Assembly: GCF_036324365.1 (NCBI RefSeq)
Contig: NZ_CP137080.1
Span: forward strand, 1,054,001 to 1,118,000
DNA length: 64,000 nt
Source: Microbacterium limosum
GTDB lineage: Bacteria; Actinomycetota; Actinomycetes; Actinomycetales; Microbacteriaceae
Reading direction: 5' to 3'
Shown: positions 55,257 to 62,851 of the stretch, piece by piece
How the letters are laid out: each line of letters begins with the position of its first letter
Numbering within the stretch: the first letter of the stretch is position 1
Notes under the pieces: generated by a model
What the model was told of the DNA's origin: nothing
Databases searched by the model: none
The model's input: only the letters and a program-made list of their open reading frames with translations
Made by a program: the position numbers and the translations under genes

Positions 55257-55633
55257 TGGTCACCACCGATGCCACCCGCGAACTCGTGGCGATCGCCGCG
55301 GCTGCCGCCGATGCGAAGGGCGGCGACGACCTCGTCGCTCTCGATGTGTCGGGTCCGCTGCCCCTGGTCGATGCCTTCCTCCTCGTGACGGGGCGCAACG
55401 AGCGCAACGTCGGGGCCATCTCCGACGACATCGAGGAGAAGCTGCTCGAGCGCGGCGTCAAGCGCATCCGACGCGAGGGTCGGGAGGAGGGGCGCTGGGT
55501 TCTCATCGACTTCGGCGACCTCGTCGTGCACGTCTTCCACGAGGAGGAGCGCGTGTTCTACGGCCTCGAGCGGCTCTGGAAGGACTGCCCGGTCATCCCG
55601 ATCGACCTTCCTGCCCACTCCGCGGCGGACTGA
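55256..55633 (+). CDS. rsfS: ribosome silencing factor RsfS
   Basis: A 125-residue protein that binds L14 and blocks subunit joining in starvation. LVALDVSGPLPLVDAFLLVTGRNERNVGAISDDIEEKLLERG and GRWVLIDFGDLVVHVFHEEERVFYGLERLWKDCP are the family signatures. ATG 55256 overlaps the upstream stop (TGATG). Confidence 0.95.
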   Translation: MVTTDATRELVAIAAAAADAKGGDDLVALDVSGPLPLVDAFLLVTGRNERNVGAISDDIEEKLLERGVKRIRREGREEGRWVLIDFGDLVVHVFHEEERVFYGLERLWKDCPVIPIDLPAHSAAD

Positions 55634-55663
55634 CGCCGATTCGAAGCACGTCTGAGCATGTAG

Positions 55664-55669
55664 TAGTCT
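55664..55669 (+). promoter_or_regulatory. -10 hexamer of tRNA-Ala
   Basis: TAGTCT lies 38 nt before the tRNA-Ala 5' end, in the only A/T-rich part of the rsfS-tRNA interval. The -35 is weak (TTCGAA near 55640). Confidence 0.4.
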
Positions 55670-55706
55670 TGTGGGGTTGCCTCGCGAGAGCGGGGCCGCC
55701 CATCAC

Positions 55707-55779
55707 GGGCCTGTGGCGCAGCTGGTAGCGCACCTGCATGGCATGCAGGGGGTCAGGGGTTCGAGTCCCCTCAGGTCCA
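55707..55779 (+). tRNA. tRNA-Ala (GGC)
   Basis: Acceptor stem GGGCCTG/CAGGTCC; D arm GCGCAGCTGGTAGCGC; anticodon stem-loop CCTGC-ATGGCAT-GCAGG (anticodon GGC); T arm AGGGGTTCGAGTCCCCT. Its 3' end is repeated at 57084-57098 on the far side of an IS481 element. Confidence 0.95.
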
Positions 55780-55782
55780 CCC

Positions 55783-57083
55783 TGTGATGAGTCGCGACAT
55801 AGGAGACATCTGAGTCGCGTCATAGGCGACATTTACGAGAGAGAGTCCGGCCATCGGCCGGGCTCTCTCTCGTTGTTTCGCCAGTAGGTCCGGGCGGGGT
55901 CGATGGTGTTGGTCGCGATGATTTCGCCGGTGTCGAGGTGGATGACGGTGACGGTGTGTTCGTCGGCGATGAGGATGCAGCGTTTCCCGCGGTGGTTGGC
56001 GCCGATGCCGAGGTGGTGCATGCGGGCCGCGCGGCGGAAGCTGATTTTCCCGTTGCTGTCGACGTGGTCGTGTCGGATCCGGTAGTGGGTGCGGTCGCTG
56101 TGGCCGGCGGGGGTGGCTTTCGGGGTGGCGGCGTAGGCGAGGTCGGGTGTGGTTGCGTGGGCGCGGTGGGGTCGGGTGGTGTTGTAGTAGTCCCGGAACT
56201 GGTCGAGCTGGGTCTGGAGCTCCGTGATGGTTGCCGCGCGGGGTCGGGCGGTGAGCCAGCGTTTGAGGGTCTGGTGGAAGCGTTCGATCTTCCCTTGGGT
56301 TTGCGGGTGGTTCGGGGTGCCGTTCTTCTGTCGGATGTTCAGCGCGGCGAGGACGTATTCGAACTCGTTGCGTCCCCCTCCGTGGCGGGCGGTGTAGACG
56401 CGTCCGTTGTCGGTGAGGGTCGATGCGGGCGGTCCGAACTCGTCGACGCAGTGTAGGAAGGTGTCCACGACGGTTTTGCCGGTGACGGGGTGGTGGACGG
56501 TGCAGGAGAGCAGTTTGCGGGAGTGGTCGTCGAGCCAGTTCAGGATCTCGACGTCGGTGCCCTCGCCAGGCGCCAGTGGGTGAAGTCGGATTGCCAGGTC
56601 TCGTTGGGCCTGTCTGCTTCGAACCGGATGTAGGAGGAGCGGGGGCGTTTGCGGGGTTCGGGGGCGATCAGCCCGGCAGTGTGCAGGATGCGGCGGATGG
56701 TGGAGGTCGACGGGGCCTGTAGCCCTTCCTGGGTCAGGTGCCAGGCGATCGTGACCGGGCCAGCGTCGGTTCCGGCCGCGGTCAGCGCGGCCCGCAGCTG
56801 CACGATCCGGTCACGGACCCGGTCGGTGACCGCCTGCGGGCTGGTCAACGGGGCACGGGATCGGGGCTTCAGCCCGTCCAGACCCTCGTCGCGGTAACGG
56901 GCGAGGAGCTTGTGTAAGTACTGCCGAGACATCCCGTACTCGGCCGCTGCTGCCGTGACCGACAGCTCCCCGGCGACGATCTTCAACACCACGACCCGAT
57001 GCTTCGACGACATGCACGAGTGTCGCCTATGACGCGACTCACGTGTCGCCGATCACCTGTCGCCTATGTCGTGAACTCAGACA
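55783..57083 (-). mobile_element. IS481-family insertion sequence, 1301 bp
   Basis: The ends read TGTGATGAGTCGCGACATAGG (left, one strand) and TGTCTGAGTTCACGACATAGG (right, other strand): imperfect inverted repeats starting TGT, both followed within 30 nt by a second GACATAGGCGACA/GTCATAGGCGACA motif. A 15-bp direct repeat CCCTCAGGTCCACCC abuts both ends (55768-55782 and 57084-57098). A duplication of up to 15 bp and TGT ends are typical of IS481. The transposase inside is frameshifted, so the copy is probably inactive. It lies against the 3' end of tRNA-Ala. Confidence 0.85.
55833..57013 (-). pseudogene. IS481-family transposase, frameshifted
   Basis: Two frames make up one transposase. The first (57013-56540) holds the HTH region (VVVLKIVAGELSVTAAAAEYGMSRQYLHKLLARYRDEGLDGL) and runs to NETWQSDFTHWRLA, which has the first DDE Asp. 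The second (open from about 56570, ATG 56468, to 55833) continues GEGTDVEILNWLDDHSRKLL and holds LTDNGRVYTAR (second Asp) and QGKIERFHQTLKRW (Glu). The join at about 56566-56570 (CTGGCGAGGGC) lacks one base compared with an uninterrupted LAEGTD reading. No slippery sequence is visible. Confidence 0.85.
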
Positions 57084-58102
57084 CCCTCAGGTCCACCCCA
57101 CGCACAAGGCTCGAACCCTTGCCAACGGAAACGTTGGTTGAGGTTCGGGTCTTGTTGGTGTCTGCGGCCCAGGTCAGGGCGTTGGCGTTGACCTGTGGAT
57201 CGAGGAGCATCTCGAAGGGCCGGTTGTGCTCGACGCGCAGCTCGTTGTCCTCGTCGATGTAGACCTTCGTGAAGAACGCCTGGTTGCACAGCCGCCGGTT
57301 GGTGTCGTCGCAGCGGGCGTAGATGTCAGCGCAGTTGGCGAGCAGGCCGAGCGCGTCGTCGAGGTGGGCGCGAGCGTCGGCGTAGTCACCGAAGTGGGCG
57401 TCGATACGGCGGGTCACCTGGTCGAGTTCGGCGACGATGCGGTCTTGCTCGCGCTTGAGCACGGAGAGCGGGATCGCGTCGGCGTAGTGCGCCTGCATGA
57501 GGCGGTCCTGCTCGCCTTCGAGCCGGTCGCGGTTGGCGGTGAGGCGTTCCAGTTCCTCGGTTTCGGCGGCCATGAGCCGGTCGAACTCGTGGTGGAGCAT
57601 CCCCGCGAGCGCGTCCTGCTGAGCCGGCGTGATCTGGACGCGCGTGTAGTAGTCCTCGACGAGCTTCGCGACGTCCTCGATGAGCATCGCCTGGCGCGTG
57701 CAGTCGGTGCGCTTGGAATGCCGACCGGAGCACACGAAGTAGCAGTAGACGTTGCCGTGGCGGTTCTTCGCGTTGGAGACGATGAGCCGGGACCCGCACT
57801 GGCCGCAGTGGATGGTGCCTTTGAGGTAGTGGCCGTGGACTTGGGTTGCCTCGACGGCGCACTGGTGCGCGGTGAGCACGGACTGGACCTGGTACCAGAC
57901 CTCGGCGGGCACGAGCGCCGGGTGGTTGCCCTTGTAGCGGGTGCCTCGGTAGACGACATCGCCTTTGTAGTACGGGTTGGTCAGGAGCCGGTGGATGGTG
58001 GACACGGCCAGCGGCTTCGCCGGCCGCTTCGGGGTGGGCAGACTGCGCAGCCCGCGCGAGGTGAGTTCGTCATGGAGCTGGCTGACGCTCCAGTTGAATC
58101 GC
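57064..58102 (-). pseudogene. large serine recombinase, C-terminal part only
   Basis: The frame contains the recombinase domain (STIHRLLTNPYYKGDVVYRGTRYKGNHPALVPAEVWYQVQSVL), the zinc ribbon (HCGQCGSRLIV, then CYFVCSGRH and C) and a long coiled coil (LERLTANRDRLEGEQDRLMQ). Coding continues 5' of the first internal ATG through QLHDELTSRGLRSLPTPKRPAKPLA up to the IS3 boundary at 58102; the N-terminal catalytic resolvase domain with its Ser is lost. At the 3' end the frame runs through the tRNA-Ala repeat into the IS481 end, so the original C-terminus is uncertain. It was probably the integrase of the island. Confidence 0.85.
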
Positions 58103-58141
58103 CCTGGGTTTCGTTCCGTTCTTCAAGCAAGGATGGAACCG

Positions 58142-58205
58142 ATGAATCAGAAGTACTCGCCCGAGATGCGGGAGAAGGCGTTGCGGACGACCGGCCCTGA
58201 CCGAC
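58142..58205 (+). pseudogene. IS3 orfA remnant
   Basis: The first 15-16 codons of an IS3-type OrfA are visible (MNQKYSPEMREKALR) after ATG 58142 with AAGGATGG upstream. Then the reading frame jumps into orfB out of frame; the HTH body of about 80 residues is missing, consistent with an internal deletion near 58190. Confidence 0.7.
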
Positions 58206-59132
58206 ATGATCCGCTTCATCGACGAGCATCGGGATCAGTTCGGGGTCGAGTTCCTCTGCCGTGTCCTCCGGGACACGGTGCCAGGGTTCCTCACCTCCCG
58301 CGGGTATCGCGCCGCGAAGACCCGCGTGCCCTCGGCCCGGCAGCTGCGTGACGAGCTGCTCGTGCCGGAGGTCCGCCTTCTCCACGAGGAGAACTACGGC
58401 GTCTACGGCGTGCGGAAGATGCATGCGCTGTTGCGACGACAGGGGTGGGATGTCGGCCGTGATCAGACCGCCCGCCTCATGGGCCTCGCGGGAGTGCGCG
58501 GGGTGGCGCGGTCGAAGAAGGTGTTCACGACGAAGTCCGATCCGACGATCCCGCAACCGCAGGACCTCGTCAAACGCGACTTCACTGCTCTCGCGCCGCG
58601 GCGGCTGTGGGTCGCGGACATCACCTATGTCGCGACGTGGGCGGGGTTTGCGTATGTCGCGTTCGTAATCGACGTGTTCTCCCGCATGATCGTCGGCTGG
58701 AACGTCGCGTCGACGTTGAAGGCCGACGTGCGGCCGCTGCAAGCGTTGAACATGGCCGCGTTCAACGCTGCGGGGCCGCTCGATGAGCTCGTCCATCACG
58801 CGGACCACGGGTCGAACTATCTCTCTGTGGTCTACACGGATCGGATCGTCGAGATCGGCGCGAAACCCTCCACGGGAACCGTGGGCGACAGTTATGACAA
58901 CGCCCTCGCCGAGGCGGTCAATGGGCTCTACAAGACCGAGCTGATCCGCCGCCGGGGCCCGTGGCGGACGGTCGAGCAGGTCGAGCTCGCGACCCTCGAG
59001 TACGTGTGGTGGTGGAACAACTCCCGCCTCCACGGAGAGCTCGGCTACCGCACCCCCGCCGAGATCGAAGCCGCGTACTACGCTGACCAAGAATCACCCC
59101 AGTCGGCAACCGCCGGACAGGGAACCCCATAG
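58206..59132 (+). CDS. IS3-family transposase OrfB
   Basis: A 308-residue DDE integrase-type transposase. RLWVADITYVATWAGFAYVAFVIDVFSRMIVGW carries the first Asp, LVHHADHGSNYLSVVYTDRI the second, and SYDNALAEAVNGLYKTELI the Glu. The C-terminal WWNNSRLHGELGYRTPAEIEAAYY is typical. In IS3 elements the active protein is made by fusion of OrfA and OrfB through -1 frameshifting; with orfA deleted, only this part could be made from ATG 58206. Low chance of transposition. Confidence 0.9.
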   Translation: MIRFIDEHRDQFGVEFLCRVLRDTVPGFLTSRGYRAAKTRVPSARQLRDELLVPEVRLLHEENYGVYGVRKMHALLRRQGWDVGRDQTARLMGLAGVRGVARSKKVFTTKSDPTIPQPQDLVKRDFTALAPRRLWVADITYVATWAGFAYVAFVIDVFSRMIVGWNVASTLKADVRPLQALNMAAFNAAGPLDELVHHADHGSNYLSVVYTDRIVEIGAKPSTGTVGDSYDNALAEAVNGLYKTELIRRRGPWRTVEQVELATLEYVWWWNNSRLHGELGYRTPAEIEAAYYADQESPQSATAGQGTP

Positions 59133-59152
59133 GAACGAAACCCAGGATGCTT

Positions 59153-60220
59153 CTATGTCCTGTCAAGTCCGTTCTGGGTGGTGAGGTGCCGGTAGAGCTG
59201 TCGGGCGATGTATCGCTTGAGTGATCGGCGGATCTCCTTGGTCGTGCGTCCCTGAGCGCGTCGACGTTCGACGTAGGCGCGGGTCGCGGGATGGTGAGAC
59301 ATCCGGGTCAGCGCGATTGAGGAGAGCGCCCGGTTCAGCCGTCTGTCGCCGCCGCGGTTCAGGCGGTGTCGGGTGGTGTTCCCGCTCGATGCCGGGACCG
59401 GGCTCACTCCGGCGAGCACGGCGAACGCTGCCTCGGAGCGGACGCGTCCGGGGTGTGACCAGGCAACGATAATCGCCGCGGCGTTAATCGCTCCGATGCC
59501 GGGTTGCTCGAGCAGCCCGGATGCGTCGCTCGCCCTGACGAGCGCGGTGATCTCGTGGCGATTGTCCGCGAGGTCTTGATCGCACGCGGTGATGCGTCTG
59601 GCGAGGCGGATCGCTTCGCGACGAGCAGTCACGGCCGCGAGGTCTTCCTGCCGGTGCCGCCACGACGCGATCGTCACGAGCTGCGCTTTCGTTAACGGGC
59701 GCCGCGCGTCGATGCCGAGGTCGACGGTTCGCAGCAGCGCGGTGAGCGCGTTGATCGACCGGGTGCGGTCGCTGTTGAGCAGCTCGCGCCCTGCGACGAG
59801 GACCCGCAGCGCGGCGCGTATTCCCGCGTCCTGACGCGGATCGCGGAGCTTGTCCGCATCGACACTGAGCACGGAGCGGGCGATCAGTTCCGCGTCGATC
59901 TCATCGCTCTTACCGAGGCCGCGGCGTTGCCGGGCCGGGGTCGGGAACGACTCCACGACCCGGTAGCCAGCGTCCTGGCATGCCCGCGCGAGTCGAGCGC
60001 CATAGGACCCGACGCCTTCGATGGCGACGAGCACGTCCACCAGTCCGCCGGTGCGGCTGGCGATCCACGCGACCGCGCGGGAGAGTCCTGCAGGGGTCGT
60101 CGGGAACGTCGAGGTATCGACTCTCGCGCCGGTGCGCACGTCGATGACGGCGAGGGTGTGCGTTCGGGAGTGCGTGTCCGCGCCGATGACATACGCGAAT
60201 GTGTTTGCAACGATGGTCAT
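59153..60220 (-). CDS. IS110-family transposase (DEDD, RNA-guided recombinase class)
   Basis: A 355-residue protein. The N-terminal RuvC-like DEDD domain has YVIGADTHSRTHTLAVID, VAIEGVGSYGARLARAC and KSDEIDAELIARSVL; the C-terminal Tnp_20 domain has LLEQPGIGAINAAAIIVAWSHP and AFAVLAGVSPVPASSGNTTRHRLNRGGDRRLNRAL with the catalytic Ser after PVPA. ATG 60220 (MTIVANTFAYV) is used, with AAAGG about 12 nt upstream; a GTG 21 nt earlier is possible. The stop lies only 6 nt from the IS3 end, so the IS110 downstream end has been lost. Confidence 0.92.
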   Translation of the reverse strand: MTIVANTFAYVIGADTHSRTHTLAVIDVRTGARVDTSTFPTTPAGLSRAVAWIASRTGGLVDVLVAIEGVGSYGARLARACQDAGYRVVESFPTPARQRRGLGKSDEIDAELIARSVLSVDADKLRDPRQDAGIRAALRVLVAGRELLNSDRTRSINALTALLRTVDLGIDARRPLTKAQLVTIASWRHRQEDLAAVTARREAIRLARRITACDQDLADNRHEITALVRASDASGLLEQPGIGAINAAAIIVAWSHPGRVRSEAAFAVLAGVSPVPASSGNTTRHRLNRGGDRRLNRALSSIALTRMSHHPATRAYVERRRAQGRTTKEIRRSLKRYIARQLYRHLTTQNGLDRT

Positions 60221-60480
60221 GGTGACCGTGATCCTTTCCACGAGGTTGACGTCACTGCTGGCGTCGGCCCGGGAATGGTCACTGCGAGGCAGGCCTGTAA
60301 TGGGCCACGACCGCCGCTAACGGTCGGACAAGCTTCTGATCAAGCCATCGAAGTGGGCAGGGTCGGCGCCGGCGCCCGCCCGGGCGGACAGATCCTGAGA
60401 AAGGCACCCCAGCCCGAAGGGCGAAGGGCCAACCGATTCAAGAGTCACGACCATGCGGAGCGCCAGCACCCACCCTGCCA
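60221..60480 (-). other. IS110 non-coding flank, possible bridge RNA region
   Basis: No gene is seen. On the strand of the transposase this is the upstream (left-end) flank, where IS110 elements of the IS621 group encode their bridge RNA. Short inverted repeats are present: GACCG/CGGTC (about 60309-60325) and GCCC/GGGC pairs near 60410-60430. No boundary or core dinucleotide could be defined by eye. Confidence 0.35.
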
Positions 60481-60764
60481 GCCGACCCCAGGCCAGCAAC
60501 TCAGAGACTTACAGGCGATTCAGCGCAGCATCGAGGAGATGCTCACCGCCATCCACAAGCGCGAGTATCTGATGCCAGCTATCCATCGTGAATTTGTCTG
60601 AAGCACGGATACCCTGTCGGCTCCTTCCTGCTCTGGAACTTCAAGCCCGAGACCGCGCAGTCGTACACGTTCTACGAGTTCCTGACGAACTACCACGAGC
60701 GCGACAACCTTACGCGGACAAGACAACGGTTCCCTCCGGGCAGCAAGACCCTTCAGCCGATTGG
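60481..60764 (+). other. gene debris between IS110 and merR
   Basis: No complete gene. One frame up to TGA 60601 reads LRDLQAIQRSIEEMLTAIHKREYLMPAIHREFV, and an adjacent frame without a start (from about 60604) reads KHGYPVGSFLLWNFKPETAQSYTFYEFLTNYHERDN before an apparent junction near 60707. Both look like true coding remnants; I cannot name the source gene. Confidence 0.4.
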
Positions 60765-61154
60765 TCAGAGGTACCGGCAGATCGACTCGGGTGTGCAGGC
60801 CTCCGGCGACGTCTGTGCTGCGTTCGCGCGGAGCTCGGCGACGCTGGTACGGAGCAGGCGGAGATGCTCAAGCTGCTCGTCGATCTCGACCAGTCGCCGG
60901 TCGAGGAGGTCTCGAACATGACCGCACGGCGACCCGCCCGCGTCACGTACTTCGAGGATCTCGGCGGTTTGCGCGAGGGTGAGCCCTGCTGCGCGGGCCC
61001 GGTCGATGAACTCGAGCCGCTGCACCGCCTCGTCGCCGTAGTTGCGGTACCCGGCCGGGGTACGCTCCGGAGGTTGGAGCAGCCCGCGCTCCTCGTAATA
61101 CCGCAGCGTGGACGCCCTCGTCTTCGCCTTCCCCGCGAGTTCTCCGATCCGCAT
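60765..61154 (-). CDS. merR: MerR-type mercury-responsive regulator
   Basis: A 129-residue regulator. The winged helix reads RIGELAGKAKTRASTLRYYEERGLLQPPERTPAGYRNY, then a dimerisation helix. Cys77, Cys120 and Cys126 (PCGHV, EACTPESICRYL) match in number and order the three Hg(II)-binding cysteines of MerR. ATG 61154 is chosen; upstream GTG codons are in frame. It is divergent from merA over a MerR-type operator and should both repress and activate the merA promoter. Confidence 0.88.
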   Translation of the reverse strand: MRIGELAGKAKTRASTLRYYEERGLLQPPERTPAGYRNYGDEAVQRLEFIDRARAAGLTLAQTAEILEVRDAGGSPCGHVRDLLDRRLVEIDEQLEHLRLLRTSVAELRANAAQTSPEACTPESICRYL

Positions 61155-61173
61155 CGTCACCTCCGCCACCGAC

Positions 61174-61205
61174 TTGACCTTCAAGCATACTTTAAGGTCC
61201 ATTCT
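61174..61205 (+). promoter_or_regulatory. mer promoter with MerR operator
   Basis: TTGACC (61174-61179) and CATTCT (61200-61205) are 20 bp apart, the long spacer typical of MerR-activated promoters. The dyad ACCTTCAAG-CATA-CTTTAAGGT (61177-61198, one mismatch) fills the spacer, where MerR binds and untwists DNA. Confidence 0.8.
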
Positions 61206-61220
61206 TTCAGGAGTGGCCGC

Positions 61221-61256
61221 ATGAGTGGCCGGTTCGAACTTGAGGAGGCATCGTGA
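61221..61256 (+). CDS. 11-aa leader ORF coupled to merA
   Basis: ATG 61221 with CAGGAGTGG upstream opens MSGRFELEEAS and stops with TGA at 61254-61256, which overlaps the GTG start of merA (GTGA). The leader's own codons for LEEA contain GAGGAGG, the ribosome binding site of merA. The arrangement suggests translational coupling; the peptide itself may have no function. Confidence 0.55.
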   Translation: MSGRFELEEAS

Positions 61257-62629
61257 CACAGCACACAGAGGTTGATCTCGTGGTGATCGGGACGGGCGGG
61301 GCGGCGATGTCCGCAGCGATCCACGCGCGCCTCGAGGGGGCCAGCGTGGTCGCCATCGAATCGGGAACCCTCGGCGGTACCTGCGTGAACGTGGGTTGTG
61401 TGCCGTCCAAGACGCTTCTCGCGGCCGCGCACACCCGGCACTCCGCCCTCACGAACCCGTTCTCAGGCGCCCCCAGCTCTGCTGGGATGGTCGATCTCAG
61501 CGCGCTCATCGAGCAGAAGGATGATCTGGTTGGGATGCTCCGCCAGACCAAGTACGCCGACATCGCCGCTGCCTACGGGTTTGACATCCTCCCGGGCACT
61601 GCAACGTTCACAGACGCGGGAACCCTGCTCGTGGATGGACGACCGGTGCGCGCGAAGTCGTATCTCGTCGCCACCGGCGCCGAGCCGCACGTGCCGGCAA
61701 TCCCTGGGCTTGAGCAGGTTGATTACCTCACGTCGACCACAGCGATGGAACTGACGGAACTGCCCGCGTCGCTCGTGGTGATCGGCGGTGGCTTCGTCGG
61801 CCTGGAACAGGCGCAGCTGTTCGCCCGGCTCGGAGTAGAGGTCACCGTCATCGGTCGGCTCGCCCCGCACGCCGAACCGGAACTGTCATCCGAGCTCCGC
61901 AAGGCCTTCCTGGCCGAGGGGATCAGCGTCATCGGCGACCGCGCAGCCACGATCACCCAGCACGAGGGCCTGGTCCAGGTGACGACCCGCAACGGGAAGG
62001 ACGCGACCGGTGAACGTGTCCTCGTTGCCACCGGTCGCACCCCGCGCACCGAAGGGCTCAACCTTCCTGCTGCGGGTATCGCGACCGACGAGCGCGGCTT
62101 CGTCATCGTAGACGAGCAGCAGCGGACCACGAACCCGGCTGTGTTCGCCGCCGGTGACGTCACTGACGTGCCCCAGTACGTGTACGTCGCCGCGAGGACT
62201 GGGAAGATCGCCGCGCACAACGCCCTGGGTCACGACGAGCGAGTCGACTACACCGGGTTGCCGTCTGTGCTGTTCACCTCACCCCAACTGGCCTCCGCCG
62301 GGATCACCGAAGCCAGCGCCATCGCCGCCGGATACCGGTGCGCCTGCCGATTCCTACGACTTTCCGACGTGCCCAGGGCCATCGCCAACCACGACACACG
62401 CGGCGGCATCAAGGTCGTCGCCGACGCCGACACCGGCAAAGTCCTCGGTATCCACGCCCTCGCCGACACCGCTGGGGAGATGATGCTCGCCGCAACCTAC
62501 GCCATCACCGCCGGATTCACCGTCACCCAACTCGCCGACACCTGGGCCCCCTACCTCACCATGGCCGAAGGCATCCGCCTCACCGCGAACCTCTTCCGCA
62601 ACGAACTCCCCACCTCCTGCTGCGCCTGA
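61253..62629 (+). CDS. merA: mercuric reductase
   Basis: A 458-residue FAD-dependent disulfide reductase that reduces Hg(II) to volatile Hg(0) with NADPH. The redox pair is in GGTCVNVGCVPSK, the FAD domain begins LVVIGTGGAAMSAAIHA, the NADPH site is VVIGGGFVGLEQAQLFARLG, and the C-terminus ends in the vicinal cysteines PTSCCA that capture Hg(II), which separates it from lipoamide or glutathione reductases. The NmerA heavy-metal domain is absent. GAGGAGG precedes the GTG. Codon use is less strict than in the core region. Confidence 0.94.
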   Translation: MTQHTEVDLVVIGTGGAAMSAAIHARLEGASVVAIESGTLGGTCVNVGCVPSKTLLAAAHTRHSALTNPFSGAPSSAGMVDLSALIEQKDDLVGMLRQTKYADIAAAYGFDILPGTATFTDAGTLLVDGRPVRAKSYLVATGAEPHVPAIPGLEQVDYLTSTTAMELTELPASLVVIGGGFVGLEQAQLFARLGVEVTVIGRLAPHAEPELSSELRKAFLAEGISVIGDRAATITQHEGLVQVTTRNGKDATGERVLVATGRTPRTEGLNLPAAGIATDERGFVIVDEQQRTTNPAVFAAGDVTDVPQYVYVAARTGKIAAHNALGHDERVDYTGLPSVLFTSPQLASAGITEASAIAAGYRCACRFLRLSDVPRAIANHDTRGGIKVVADADTGKVLGIHALADTAGEMMLAATYAITAGFTVTQLADTWAPYLTMAEGIRLTANLFRNELPTSCCA

Positions 62630-62851
62630 CACAAGAGCCGGGCCCAGCGATGTGGTGATCCAAGTGATATCCGCGACGCCTTCAACACCGGCACCGACCG
62701 CGTGATCGACGCCTACGCGGTCAGCGTGGGCTCAGTTGAGGCAGCGGCGCCGAGCACGTCGTCTGGGCCGCTCACACGCGGAGCGCACCGGGACACTCAG
62801 CCGCCAGGTAGCAACCACAGCACGCTGCCATCTACGCAGTCGGCTACGAGT
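62630..62851. other. intergenic, no gene recognised
   Basis: One frame around 62655-62760 (IRDAFNTGTDRVIDAYAVSVGS) has coding character but no start and no recognisable family. It may be the tail of a lost gene. No terminator hairpin was clear after merA. Confidence 0.3.

Larger units (their letters stand above)
58103..59146 (+). mobile_element. IS3-family insertion sequence with deleted orfA
   Basis: Perfect 15-bp inverted repeats CCTGGGTTTCGTTCC (58103-58117) and GGAACGAAACCCAGG (59132-59146) bound a 1044-bp element. The flanking triplets (CGC left, ATG right) do not match, so there is no target duplication; the element marks a rearrangement or adjacent deletion. It truncates the serine recombinase on the left and abuts the end of an IS110 transposase on the right. 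Confidence 0.85.

Noticed and set aside
55768..57098. attL/attR of a site-specific integration as the origin of the 15-bp repeat
   Set aside because: Kept only as an alternative: the repeat abuts the IS481 ends exactly on both sides, which a target duplication explains more simply.
59927..60601. A 224-codon plus-strand frame over the IS110 transposase start
   Set aside because: Most of it is antisense to the transposase; only the last 30 codons look like coding debris and are listed as such.
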